Part shown: one piece after another, positions 31,977 to 39,485 of the stretch
Layout: the number at the start of each line of letters is the position of its first letter
Numbering within the stretch: position 1 is the first letter of the stretch
Assembly (NCBI RefSeq): GCF_000473065.1
Contig: NZ_AXAZ01000069.1
Span: forward strand, 1-45,108
Direction of reading: 5' to 3'
DNA: 45,108 nt
DNA from: Bradyrhizobium sp. WSM1743
GTDB lineage: Bacteria; Pseudomonadota; Alphaproteobacteria; Rhizobiales; Xanthobacteraceae
Position numbers and translations under genes: made by a program
Notes under the pieces: generated by a model
The model's database searches: none
Told to the model about the DNA's origin: nothing
The model's input: the letters and a program-made list of their open reading frames with translations, nothing else

Positions 31977-32519
31977 TCATTTGGCCTCGATCGTGCTCAT
32001 GTGCCGCAGCCACTCGACGAGATAGAGCGACACGGAGGTGAGCGTGAAGACCGTGACGAGGCCCATCAGGATGATATCATAAGGTGCCGGCTTGAAGCCG
32101 AAGGCAAGCGCCGCCAGCACCAGCGCCGCGAACGCCACTTGTGCCACGGTGTTGAGCTTGGACACCTTCGACGGCTTCATCTCGACCGGCCGGTCGAACA
32201 ACCAGGATACGATCACGGCGGCGACGATCATGATGTCGCGTGAGACCACCAAGATCACGATCCAGCGCGGGATTGCGCCCCAGATGCCGAGCGCCATGTA
32301 GATCGAGACCAGCAGCGCCTTGTCCGCGAGCGGATCGAGCAGGGCACCGAGTTCGCTCGTCATGTTGAAGCGCTTGGCCAAGAAGCCGTCCACGGCATCA
32401 CTGATGCCGGCGATCAAGAAGACGGCGAATGCCACCTCCATTTGGCTCGACACGATGGCCCAGACGATGATCGGGACCAGCATGATGCGGCCCAGGGTAA
32501 TGATGTTCGGAATACTCAC
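31977..32519 (-). CDS. CDP-alcohol phosphatidyltransferase (PgsA-like)
   Basis: This 180-residue inner membrane enzyme joins CDP-diacylglycerol to an alcohol phosphate, probably glycerol-3-phosphate on the way to phosphatidylglycerol. The metal-binding motif DG-x2-A-(R/K)-x8-G-x3-D-x3-D is present as DGFLAKRFNMTSELGALLDP and on to the last Asp. Lys replaces the usual Arg after the alanine, a tolerated variant. About six membrane segments follow PNIITLGRIMLVP. The start is GTG 32519 with GGGAAG upstream. A longer ATG frame (32624) overlaps the promoter region of purM and is rejected. The neighbour hdaA lies downstream on the same strand. Confidence 0.85.
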   Translation of the reverse strand: MSIPNIITLGRIMLVPIIVWAIVSSQMEVAFAVFLIAGISDAVDGFLAKRFNMTSELGALLDPLADKALLVSIYMALGIWGAIPRWIVILVVSRDIMIVAAVIVSWLFDRPVEMKPSKVSKLNTVAQVAFAALVLAALAFGFKPAPYDIILMGLVTVFTLTSVSLYLVEWLRHMSTIEAK

Positions 32520-32677
32520 GAAAGCGCTTCCCGGCACCCGGTCTGACCCTCGAATCCGGCCCCTCGGGAGGCTGAACCGGTTGATATCTCTACATAGTAT
32601 AGGGAGGAGCGCCATGCGAGCCATTGCGCGTCCCCGGAATTCGACGTAACCAGCCGCAAACCCACTGGAAATCGGGC

Positions 32678-33751
32678 ATGACCGACCGCAAAAACGGCCT
32701 CACTTACGCCGATTCAGGCGTCGATATCGACGCGGGCAACCGATTGGTCGACCTGATCAAGCCGATGGTGCGCGCCACCGCACGGCCGGGCGCGGATGCC
32801 GAGATCGGCGGTTTCGGCGGCCTGTTCGACCTCAAGGCGGCCGGTTTCAAGGACCCGGTCCTCGTGGCAGCGACCGACGGTGTCGGCACGAAGGTCAAGA
32901 TCGCGATCGAGACCGGCCTGCATGGCGGCATCGGCATCGACCTCGTCGCCATGAGCGTCAACGACCTCGTGGTGCAGGGCGCCGAGCCGCTGTTTTTCCT
33001 GGATTATTTCGCCTGCGGCAAGCTCGACCCCGAGGCCACCGCCGCGATCGTCGCCGGCGTTGCGGAGGGCTGCCGCGAATCCGGCTGCGCCCTGATCGGC
33101 GGCGAGACCGCCGAGATGCCCGGCCTCTACAAGGACGGCGACTATGACCTCGGCGGCTTTGCCGTCGGCGCCGCGGAGCGCGGCACGCTGCTGCCGCGCC
33201 AGGACATCGCGGCGGGCGATGCCGTGATCGGTCTTGCCTCGTCGGGCGTGCATTCCAACGGCTTCTCGCTGGTGCGCAAGATCGTGGAACAATCCGGTCT
33301 CGGCTTCGCGGCGCAGGCGCCGTTCGCGCCCGTGATGACGCTCGGCGGCGCGCTGCTGACGCCGACGCGGCTCTACGTCAAATCCTGCCTGCGTGCGATC
33401 CGCGAGACCGGCGCGGTGAAGGGGCTCGCCCACATCACCGGCGGCGGCTTCACCGACAACATCCCTCGCGTCCTGCCCAAGCATCTCGGCGTCGGCATCG
33501 ACCTCGCCCGCCTGCCGGTGCTGCCGGTGTTCAAATGGCTGGCGGCGCAGGCCGGCATCGCCGAGCTGGAAATGCTGCGCACCTTCAACTGCGGCATTGG
33601 CATGATCGCGATCGTCGAGCCTGACAAGGTCGACAAGGTCGTCGAGGTCTTCACCGCCGCCGGCGAGACCGTGGCGCAGCTCGGCACCGTGATCCCGGCC
33701 GACGGCGAGCACCGCGTCGTCTATAACGGCCGCCTCGATCTGGCGCTGTGA
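32678..33751 (+). CDS. purM: Phosphoribosylformylglycinamidine cyclo-ligase
   Basis: This 357-residue cytosolic enzyme closes the imidazole ring in purine synthesis (AIR synthetase). It starts MTDRKNGLTYADSGVDIDAG. ATDGVGTKVKIA, VNDLVVQGAEPLFFLDY and GGETAEMPG are the standard nucleotide and metal-binding motifs, and HITGGGFTDNIPRVL is typical of the C-terminal domain. The ATG at 32678 is chosen because the peptide start fits the family; an upstream ATG at 32624 gives an odd basic tail. The gene is translationally coupled to purN (stop and start overlap at TGATG). Purine control is likely, but no riboswitch is visible in the 158-bp gap. Confidence 0.96.
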   Translation: MTDRKNGLTYADSGVDIDAGNRLVDLIKPMVRATARPGADAEIGGFGGLFDLKAAGFKDPVLVAATDGVGTKVKIAIETGLHGGIGIDLVAMSVNDLVVQGAEPLFFLDYFACGKLDPEATAAIVAGVAEGCRESGCALIGGETAEMPGLYKDGDYDLGGFAVGAAERGTLLPRQDIAAGDAVIGLASSGVHSNGFSLVRKIVEQSGLGFAAQAPFAPVMTLGGALLTPTRLYVKSCLRAIRETGAVKGLAHITGGGFTDNIPRVLPKHLGVGIDLARLPVLPVFKWLAAQAGIAELEMLRTFNCGIGMIAIVEPDKVDKVVEVFTAAGETVAQLGTVIPADGEHRVVYNGRLDLAL

Positions 33752-34404
33752 TGAGACGCCGCGTCGCCATCCTGATCTCCGGGCGCGGCTCCAACATGGC
33801 CGCGCTGATCAGGGCCGCCGCCGCTGCGGATTTTCCGGCCGAGATATCGCTCGTCATTTCGAACAAGGCCGATGCGCTCGGACTCGAACGTGCCCGGGCG
33901 AGCGGCGTGAAGACCGAGGTGATCGAGAGCAAGTCGTTCGGCAAGGATCGCGCCGGCTTCGAGAAGGTGCTGCAGGCCGCGCTCGACCAGCACGGCATCG
34001 AGCTGATCTGTCTGGGCGGCTTCATGCGCCTGTTCACGGCGGAATTCACCAAGGCCTGGTATGGGAGGATGCTCAACATCCATCCCTCCCTGCTGCCGTC
34101 CTTCCCCGGTTTGGATCCGCACCGCCAGGCGCTGCGCGCCGGAGTGAAGTTGTCCGGCGCGACCGTACATTTCGTCATCCCCGAGACCGATGCCGGCCCG
34201 ATCGTGATGCAGGGCGCGGTTCCCGTCAGCGACCACGACACGGCGGACACGCTGTCGGAGCGCATCCTCGAGGTCGAGCACCGCATCTATCCCGAGGCGC
34301 TGCGGCTGCTCGCCACCGGCAAGGTCCGCATCGAGGGCGATGTGTGCAAGACGGATGGCAGCGGGCCGTCGGAGAATTTTTTGGTTGCACCGATGGTGAG
34401 CTAG
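33751..34404 (+). CDS. purN: Phosphoribosylglycinamide formyltransferase
   Basis: This 217-residue enzyme uses 10-formyltetrahydrofolate to formylate GAR in purine synthesis. The phosphate loop is SGRGSNM (about 9-15). The catalytic Asn/His/Asp set is in MLNIHPSLLPSFPG and ATVHFVIPETDAGPI. Length and order are normal. ATG 33751 shares one base with the purM stop. A GTG at 33748 overlaps by four bases and is equally possible. purM-purN pairing lets both enzymes of adjacent steps be made together. The tail of about 20 residues (KTDGSGPSENFLVAPMVS) is a little longer than in many homologues. Confidence 0.95.
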   Translation: MRRRVAILISGRGSNMAALIRAAAAADFPAEISLVISNKADALGLERARASGVKTEVIESKSFGKDRAGFEKVLQAALDQHGIELICLGGFMRLFTAEFTKAWYGRMLNIHPSLLPSFPGLDPHRQALRAGVKLSGATVHFVIPETDAGPIVMQGAVPVSDHDTADTLSERILEVEHRIYPEALRLLATGKVRIEGDVCKTDGSGPSENFLVAPMVS

Positions 34405-34583
34405 CGACAGCGCGGGATTCCGGGGTCGTAGAATAGCCGATCGACCGGTCTGCCGATTTGCCGGGGATGGTCGAATACCCCAGCGAATGCCTCGTCGGGA
34501 AGGTCCGAGCCGAAAACATCAAAAGCGGAGGTTACCCCCTCGTCGCGCGCCGAAGCTTGGCGTTGGAGTTTGTCCCTCGTCAT
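34401..34583 (-). CDS. Possible small protein between purN and cspA (weak)
   Basis: The frame from ATG 34583 gives 60 residues with an even amino-acid spread (VTSAFDVFGSDLPDEAFAGV, then FDHPRQIGRPVDRLFYDPG). Its composition is more protein-like than chance frames in this GC-rich DNA. It has AGAG directly before the ATG, which is too close for a good ribosome site, and its end overlaps the purN stop. The 310-bp gap 34405-34714 otherwise holds only the cspA terminator. I would not rely on it without a homologue. Confidence 0.25.
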   Translation of the reverse strand: MTRDKLQRQASARDEGVTSAFDVFGSDLPDEAFAGVFDHPRQIGRPVDRLFYDPGIPRCR

Positions 34584-34660
34584 CTCTTGTCGATTGGTGG
34601 TGATATTTGCTGCTCCAGCCAAGCGCTGTGTTCGTTGTGCCTTCCATCCCCAAACAAAAT

Positions 34661-34679
34661 CCCCCGGCAGGGCCGGGGG
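34661..34679 (-). terminator. Rho-independent terminator of cspA
   Basis: CCCCCGGC (34661-34668), a three-base loop and GCCGGGGG (34672-34679) form a strong stem. In the minus direction it is followed by ATTTTGTTTG, a T-rich tail. It stands 36 bp after the cspA stop, an almost textbook intrinsic terminator. Confidence 0.85.
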
Positions 34680-34714
34680 CAACGTCATGATCTCTCGCGT
34701 TCAGTTGAGAGACG

Positions 34715-34921
34715 TCAGGAGACCTTGAGGTTCTCCGCGGATGATTTGCCGCGGTTCTCCACGAGGTCGAATTCAACCACCTGGTTCTCATTGAGGGTGG
34801 AGAGTCCGGCACGCTCGACGGCGGAGATGTGGACGAACACGTCCTTGTCGCTGCCGTTCGGCTTGATGAACCCATAACCCTTGGTCGGGTTGAACCATTT
34901 GACGGTGCCCTTTTGCGGCAT
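34715..34921 (-). CDS. cspA: Cold-shock-domain RNA chaperone
   Basis: This 68-residue single-domain protein binds single-stranded RNA and DNA. KGTVKWFNPTKGYGFIKP contains RNP1 (KGYGFI), and VFVHIS is RNP2. The aromatic residues that stack on nucleic acid are present. GGAGGAG lies nine bases before the ATG at 34921. The unit is monocistronic with its own terminator at 34661-34679. The leader may be short if the sigma-54-like element at 34960-34974 is real, which is unlike the long cold-sensing leaders of enteric cspA. Many Bradyrhizobium csp genes respond to growth phase rather than cold. Confidence 0.95.
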   Translation of the reverse strand: MPQKGTVKWFNPTKGYGFIKPNGSDKDVFVHISAVERAGLSTLNENQVVEFDLVENRGKSSAENLKVS

Positions 34922-34959
34922 CGCTAGTCTCCTCCACTAGATATAAAAAAGACGCGGCC

Positions 34960-34974
34960 GCATTTTGCGTGCCA
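34960..34974 (-). promoter_or_regulatory. Candidate sigma-54 (-24/-12) promoter upstream of cspA
   Basis: On the minus strand TGGCACGCAAAATGC fits the RpoN consensus TGGCACG-N4-TTGC in 10 of 11 positions, with the required GG-N10-GC spacing. Transcription would start near 34948, 27 bases before the ATG. No enhancer-binding site was identified, so a chance match cannot be excluded. Confidence 0.4.
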
Positions 34975-35299
34975 CGCCACAAACGGGCTTCCGGAAGTCT
35001 GTTCGAGTCTTGAGGCTCAATGTCGCGAAACGCACAGTCCAGCGGCCAATTCCGATTGTGACCGATATTGCAACATGAAAATCGCCCGCTAGCAAGCTGC
35101 GCGCGGATTTCAAGTCCGGACCAGGTGTCTTCAAGCGCAATTTGCGACCTGTGGCAGCGGAACCACAATCGGTGCAATAGCCTCGGCCGTCATGCGCCAA
35201 CCGGTTGACCCTCCGTGGCAGTTCGGCACAAATCGTAGCAAGCGCCGCAGACCGTGTTGCATTTTTGCGCGCCGCCACTTTGCTTCGGGATTCATCGTC

Positions 35300-36463
35300 A
35301 TGCGCTGCGCCGCGCAGCTCTCCGGGACACGGCAGACGATCGGGCTGGACCGCGTCCGCCGGATCGCGGCTGCGATTGCGATGACGTTTGCGCTGGTCGT
35401 GATGATGGCGGCTGTGACGCCCAGCTACGCGCAAAGTCCGACGCCCACGCCGACCCCGACTCCTACGCCTACGCCGTCACCGACCCCGATCCCATCGCCG
35501 ACCTCGACCAATTACGATCAGTCAGCCGGCAGCAGTACACTCAATCTCGGCTCCAACTTCCTGGAGCGGCTCGGCAATCAGGCATCGAATGGTTTCAACC
35601 GGGCGTTCCGCACCAATCCCGGCGGCGGCGGCGCGTCGGCGAGTACGGAAGATCCGCGCTACCGCACCTGGTTCGAGGGCTACGGCATCTCGGTCCGCAC
35701 CGATGCGCAAGGGGATTTCGTCGGCGACAAGCGCAAGACCTTTGGCGGCGTCGCCGGTTTCGGCGCGCGGCTCGCGCCCGGCGTCAACATCGGATTCTCC
35801 ATCGACCAGAGCCACACCGACATCGACGTGCCGCTGGCGCTGCAGTCCGCAACGCTCGACCTGACCCAGCTCGGCTTCACCGGATCGGTCGACAAGGGCC
35901 CATGGACATGGGCCTTTGCCGTGGTGCACGGCTTCGGCAAGGTCCATTCCAGCCGCGACACCGGCCTTGGCCTTGCCACCGCGGGCTATCGCGCCGCCAT
36001 CGACGGCGCGCTGACTGAGATCAGCTATTACTGGACCAAGGACCAGATGCGCATCGTGCCCAAGGGCGCGCTGGAATATGTGCGCGCCACCAGTGCCGCG
36101 TTCCAGGAGGCCGGCGGTCTCGGCCCGCTCAACGTCGGCTCGACGGCGCTCTCGCGCGCGCGCATCATGATCGGGGCCGAGATCGGCCGCTATTTCATCG
36201 TCGATCAGAAGATCCTGGACCTGTCCGCCTACGGCAAGTTCGTCGATAACTTCCACCAGGACCTGGGGTCCATTCAGGTCAGCCTGGGCGCCCAGAGCAT
36301 CATCGTCCCCGGCATCGGCGAGAGCCGTTACGGCGTGGATGCCGGTGCCTCGGCTTCGCTCAGCCTGACCAACGTGGCACGGCTTTACGTCAATTACGAC
36401 GGCAAGTTCCGCAACGAGCTCACCTCGCACCAGGGCACGGTCGGCTTGGAATACAAATGGTGA
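35300..36463 (+). CDS. Autotransporter-like outer membrane barrel protein with Thr-Pro linker
   Basis: The protein is 387 residues from ATG 35300. A long signal peptide ends near SYA-Q (44). A Thr-Pro repeat linker follows (46-68). A short helix (LNLGSNFLERLGNQASNGFN) resembles the alpha-helix that plugs an autotransporter barrel. The beta-barrel domain from about 115 to the C-terminal YKW has alternating aromatic strands and ends in an aromatic residue as required by the Bam machine. There is no large passenger domain, so the protein is a small barrel with a flexible extracellular or periplasmic linker. An upstream frame from 35192 is open but has a poor start. Adhesion or membrane-stability roles are possible. 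Confidence 0.78.
   Translation: MRCAAQLSGTRQTIGLDRVRRIAAAIAMTFALVVMMAAVTPSYAQSPTPTPTPTPTPTPSPTPIPSPTSTNYDQSAGSSTLNLGSNFLERLGNQASNGFNRAFRTNPGGGGASASTEDPRYRTWFEGYGISVRTDAQGDFVGDKRKTFGGVAGFGARLAPGVNIGFSIDQSHTDIDVPLALQSATLDLTQLGFTGSVDKGPWTWAFAVVHGFGKVHSSRDTGLGLATAGYRAAIDGALTEISYYWTKDQMRIVPKGALEYVRATSAAFQEAGGLGPLNVGSTALSRARIMIGAEIGRYFIVDQKILDLSAYGKFVDNFHQDLGSIQVSLGAQSIIVPGIGESRYGVDAGASASLSLTNVARLYVNYDGKFRNELTSHQGTVGLEYKW
35438..35503 (+). repeat. In-frame Pro-Thr/Ser codon repeat
   Basis: Twenty-two codons alternate CCN with ACN/TCN, giving TPTPTPTPTPTPSPTPIPSP-like protein. The six-base unit is degenerate in third positions (ccgacg, cccacg, ccgacc, ccgact), so slippage is less likely than in a perfect repeat. 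Each gain or loss of one unit would keep the frame and change linker length. Confidence 0.7.
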
Positions 36464-36469
36464 GCGCAA

Positions 36470-36514
36470 GCATGATCCGGAAAAGTGCGTAGCGGTTTTC
36501 CGATAAGATCATGC
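36470..36514. repeat. Rhizobial palindromic repeat (GCATGATCCGGAAAA type)
   Basis: GCATGATC at 36470-36477 and GATCATGC at 36507-36514 are perfect inverted arms. The inner parts CCGGAAAA and TTTTCCG also pair. This is a widespread palindrome family in Rhizobiales intergenic DNA. It lies between the convergent barrel-protein and LysR genes, where it may act as a bidirectional transcript end. Confidence 0.8.
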
Positions 36515-36530
36515 TCCAAAAGAAAGGCGC

Positions 36531-37538
36531 TCACGTCGGCGTTGCCGCGACATAGCCCGCCAGTCCAAACCCCTCGCGCGCGGCCGTCATCATCGGCACC
36601 AGCGCGTTCGGATGGATGAACTCGTCGCGGAAGCAGGGATAGGTCCTGGCATCGAAGATCTTCTTCAGCCAGTCGACCACGATCTTGTGCCGCTCGGAAG
36701 TGCGGAACTCCTTGTGATAGGTGAGCCAGAGATCGGCGTGATGGCTGACGCCGAGATCGACGGCAACGAGCGGCGCACCGAGCGCGATCGACACTGTCGG
36801 CAGGAAGCCGATGCCGGCGCCGCGCTCCACCGCGTAGAGCACGCCGACCGAGGAGTTGGTCTTGATCCCAACGATGCCTTCCAGCGATTGCAATCCGAGC
36901 ACGCGGGCATAGGCGCCGTCGTCGACTTGCGGCGCGCTCTGCTTGATGATGCGATGGTTCTGCAGCTCGGCGAGCGTCGCCGGCACGCCGTAGAGGCTTT
37001 CGTATTCCTTGGAGACGAAGGGATAGATGTGGAGACGGCCGAGCTTGGCCACGATCAGATCGGGATTGGTCGGCGGCTCGAGCTGGATCGCGATATCGGA
37101 TTCGAGCCGCGCGACGTCGGCCTGCTCCATCGCGCAGCGCAGGTCGACCGTGATCTTGCGGTAGGTCTTCTGGAAATCGATCAGTCGCGGCAGGATCCAG
37201 AAATTGCCGGGGCCTTCTGTCACCGCGACGCGCACGGTGCCTGAGGTGTCGTTCGACGATCGCGCGGCGCGGCGGAAGACGTTGAAGGCATGACGCTCCA
37301 TATGGGTGACGTCGGCGATCATCGCGGTGCCTTCATCGCTGAGCGTGAGCCCGCTCTGGTCGCGCAGGAACAGCTTGCACCCGATGCTCTCTTCGAGCCG
37401 GTCGATGCGGCGCATCAGAGTGGTGGAGGTGAGCCCGAGCTCTTCGGCGGCATTGCGGAAACTTTTATATTTTGCGCACGCTAAAAACAGCTTCAAATCG
37501 TCCCAGGACGCGCCCAGGGCTTCTTCACGGTGCTGCAT
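36531..37538 (-). CDS. LysR-family transcriptional regulator
   Basis: This 335-residue regulator has helix-turn-helix residues about 10-65 (WDDLKLFLACAKYKSFRNAA, then SSTTLMRRIDRLEE), typical of LysR proteins. The wording TLMRRID is less common than the usual SRxIxxLE. The effector domain runs from about 95, with VRVAVTEGPGNFWILPRL. ATG 37538 is preferred, with GGGGTG eight bases upstream. The ATG at 37571 has its AGGAG only one base away. The chosen ATG lies in the loop of an 8-bp inverted repeat (37529-37550). The gene diverges from two GNAT-like genes and an isochorismatase-like gene that it probably regulates. Confidence 0.85.
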   Translation of the reverse strand: MQHREEALGASWDDLKLFLACAKYKSFRNAAEELGLTSTTLMRRIDRLEESIGCKLFLRDQSGLTLSDEGTAMIADVTHMERHAFNVFRRAARSSNDTSGTVRVAVTEGPGNFWILPRLIDFQKTYRKITVDLRCAMEQADVARLESDIAIQLEPPTNPDLIVAKLGRLHIYPFVSKEYESLYGVPATLAELQNHRIIKQSAPQVDDGAYARVLGLQSLEGIVGIKTNSSVGVLYAVERGAGIGFLPTVSIALGAPLVAVDLGVSHHADLWLTYHKEFRTSERHKIVVDWLKKIFDARTYPCFRDEFIHPNALVPMMTAAREGFGLAGYVAATPT

Positions 37539-37550
37539 GATCGCAGCACC
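37529..37550. promoter_or_regulatory. Inverted repeat enclosing the LysR start codon
   Basis: GGTGCTGC (37529-37536), six-base loop, GCAGCACC (37543-37550). In the mRNA the stem would place the start codon in the loop and pair part of the ribosome site. It could be a translational brake or a protein-binding site for autoregulation. Confidence 0.5.
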
Positions 37551-37642
37551 CCGGTGCAATAACTGCTGCATACTCCTGGTCCCCAACCGCTAAGCTCGTG
37601 GCCATAGCGGGGCATGAAAGCCTCGAACGATAGAGGCGTGTT

Positions 37643-38260
37643 ATGAGTATGGAAAGGGGCTCGTTTGCCGCAAGGCATGATTTCGATGCCTTGCCGCTGA
37701 GCCCGGATGTCGACGTCCGCTGTGCGCAATTTTCCGAAATTGCGGCGCTTTCGGAGATGGCGCACCGGCTGGTGCCGGGCGTGCAGATCGGCGCAGTGGA
37801 GCTTGCGAGATACTTCACTCTCGATCCTCAGAGTATTCTGACGTTCAGCCGCAAAGGCAAGCTCGTCGGCGGCATGGCCTTCCAGTTCCTCAATGACCGC
37901 GGACACGATGCGCTGCTGCTCGACGAGATCTGCCTCACCGCGCCCGAGACGCGCTATCTCGCATCGGCGAATGAAGACGTCGCCGCCATCTACATCTGGG
38001 CGATCGCGGCGATGGGCCGTGGCATCGCCGGTCTCGGCAAGGCCGCGGCTCATCTGCGGCAGATAAGGTTTCGCGGTGCGGATTGCTATGCGCAGCCGTC
38101 AACGGTGGCCGGACGCGACATCATGAAGGCGACAGGATTTGCGCCCGTCCCGAGCTTCCAACCCGACCTTTGGTGCTACGAGCGCCCCTGGCATCGGCAG
38201 CCGATGCGCATGCCAGGCGCGATCATCCAAGCAAGGAGCTTTGCAGATGCACGGCACTAG
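37643..38260 (+). CDS. Degenerate GNAT-like protein (hypothetical acyltransferase)
   Basis: This 205-residue protein has a weak acetyltransferase (GNAT) pattern. A beta-hairpin with KLVGGMAFQFLNDRG lies around 75-90, followed by a central helix region (AIYIWAIAAMGRGIAGLGKA). The C-terminal AQPSTVAGRDIMKATGFAP corresponds to the A-x-P-x-x-x-x-G-x-x-x-x-x-x-x-GF end of the fold. The acetyl-CoA loop (Q/RxxGxG/A) is not clear. GAGG at 37633-37636 is six bases before the ATG and is paired within a 5-bp stem (37620-37637), so its access may be controlled. The end overlaps the next gene by 14 bases. Likely cytoplasmic; substrate unknown. Confidence 0.65.
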   Translation: MSMERGSFAARHDFDALPLSPDVDVRCAQFSEIAALSEMAHRLVPGVQIGAVELARYFTLDPQSILTFSRKGKLVGGMAFQFLNDRGHDALLLDEICLTAPETRYLASANEDVAAIYIWAIAAMGRGIAGLGKAAAHLRQIRFRGADCYAQPSTVAGRDIMKATGFAPVPSFQPDLWCYERPWHRQPMRMPGAIIQARSFADARH

Positions 38261-38867
38261 GATTCCTCTCGCCAAGCCCGACTCCCGCGCCATCACCATC
38301 CGCCTCGCGCGCGATCCCAGCGATCTCATGCTGGTCACCGCCATCCGCTCGGCAGTCTATCTTGCCGAGCAGGATTGTCCGTTCGAGGAGGAGTTCGACG
38401 GCAACGACATGGTCGCCGCGCATTTCATCGGCTATGTCGGCAACGAGCCGGCGGGCTGCCTGAGGGTGCGCTTCTTCGGCGATTTCGCCAAGGTCGAGCG
38501 GCTCGCGGTGCGTCACCAATATCGGCGCTCGCGCGTCTCGTTCAAGCTGGTGCAGGCCAGTGTCGACTATGTGAAGCGCAAGGGCTTTCGCAAGATCTAC
38601 GGCCAGGCGCAGGACCGGCTGGTCGATTTCTGGGCCCATTTCGGCGCCAGGCCGCTCGGTCACAACCGCAAAATCACCTTCTCCGATTTCTCCTACACGG
38701 AGATGCTGCTGGAGATCGAGCCGGGCCCGGACGCCATCACGCTGGACAGCGATCCCTATGTGATCATCCGTCCCGAGGGCGATTGGGACCGGCCTGGCGT
38801 GCTCGATGCCTCGGCGCGGCGGGCGGTGACCTCACCGCTGCGCGACCTCGCACTCGCCGACCGCTGA
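38247..38867 (+). CDS. GNAT-family N-acetyltransferase
   Basis: This 206-residue protein has a central segment with VERLAVRHQYRRSRVSFKLV that is the acetyl-CoA binding core (x-x-L-A-V-x-x-x-x-R-R-x-x-V/I). Next come KGFRKIYGQAQDRLVDFWAH and FGARPLG, a standard fourth strand and helix. The glycine of the pyrophosphate loop is replaced by Ser-Arg, so activity is not assured. AAGGAG is about eight bases before ATG 38247. Start and previous stop overlap by 14 bases, so both GNAT-like proteins are made together and could form a heterodimer. The 40-residue C-terminal extension (PEGDWDRPGVLDASARRAVT) is unusual for this family. Confidence 0.75.
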   Translation: MHGTRIPLAKPDSRAITIRLARDPSDLMLVTAIRSAVYLAEQDCPFEEEFDGNDMVAAHFIGYVGNEPAGCLRVRFFGDFAKVERLAVRHQYRRSRVSFKLVQASVDYVKRKGFRKIYGQAQDRLVDFWAHFGARPLGHNRKITFSDFSYTEMLLEIEPGPDAITLDSDPYVIIRPEGDWDRPGVLDASARRAVTSPLRDLALADR

Positions 38868-38892
38868 AACGGGTGCAGCTGCGCGCAACAAA

Positions 38893-39456
38893 ATGCTGGC
38901 TTCCATCCACGATGATCCGCCGATCCTGGTCTGTGCGGATCTTCAGGTCGAGTACCTGACCCCCGGCCGCCGCCACGTCATCCTCGACGGTGAGGCGACA
39001 ACGGCGCGTTGCCTGGAACTCCTGACTCTGTGGCGCGGCAATCTGTGGCCGGTGATGCATCTGAAGCGCATCGCGCAAGCGGCCTGGTTCAATCCGTCAT
39101 CCAGGCTGACCGATTGGATCGCACAGACCAAACCGCGGCCGGGAGAGATGACGTTCGAGCACCCGCTGCCGTCCGCCTACAGCTCGTCGCGGTTTGTGGA
39201 CTATATGTCCAGTATCCGCACCACGCGCTGCATTCTGATCGGCTTTTCCCTGGACGAGACCATCCTGGCCACCGCCGTCGACGGGTTTCACCGCAGTCAT
39301 CGCTACCAGGTGATCACTGATGCCGTGGCTTGCCGGCAGCCGGGCACCGACGATGCCGCCGCCTACCGGCATGCGGTAGTGAATGTCATCGGGAATTTTG
39401 CTACAATTCAATCCGGCGCCGAACTGATCAGAACCAGCGGCGCCGTTGCGGTGTAG
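38893..39456 (+). CDS. Isochorismatase-fold protein lacking the catalytic Cys and Lys
   Basis: This 187-residue protein belongs to the cysteine-hydrolase/isochorismatase superfamily. The first catalytic Asp is retained (ILVCADLQVEYL, Asp16). The usual Lys (in E-K-x-x-x-S-A-F) is His90 (FEHPLPSAY). The usual Cys (G-V-x-T-x-x-C-V-x-x-T-A) is Thr123 (GFSLDETILATA). A hydrolase using a cysteine nucleophile is therefore unlikely. Isochorismatase proper (EntB/PhzD type) also lacks the Cys, but the loss of Lys is unusual. It could be a non-nucleophilic hydrolase, a binding protein or a partner of the neighbouring acyltransferases. The gene is 25 bp after the GNAT gene and probably cotranscribed. Confidence 0.72.
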   Translation: MLASIHDDPPILVCADLQVEYLTPGRRHVILDGEATTARCLELLTLWRGNLWPVMHLKRIAQAAWFNPSSRLTDWIAQTKPRPGEMTFEHPLPSAYSSSRFVDYMSSIRTTRCILIGFSLDETILATAVDGFHRSHRYQVITDAVACRQPGTDDAAAYRHAVVNVIGNFATIQSGAELIRTSGAVAV

Positions 39457-39485
39457 GCGGCCGCGACTGGTGGATGGGGTGACAA

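Noticed and set aside
35438..35503. CRISPR-like or tandem satellite repeat
   Set aside because: The six-base periodicity is explained by alternating Pro and Thr/Ser codons inside a gene.
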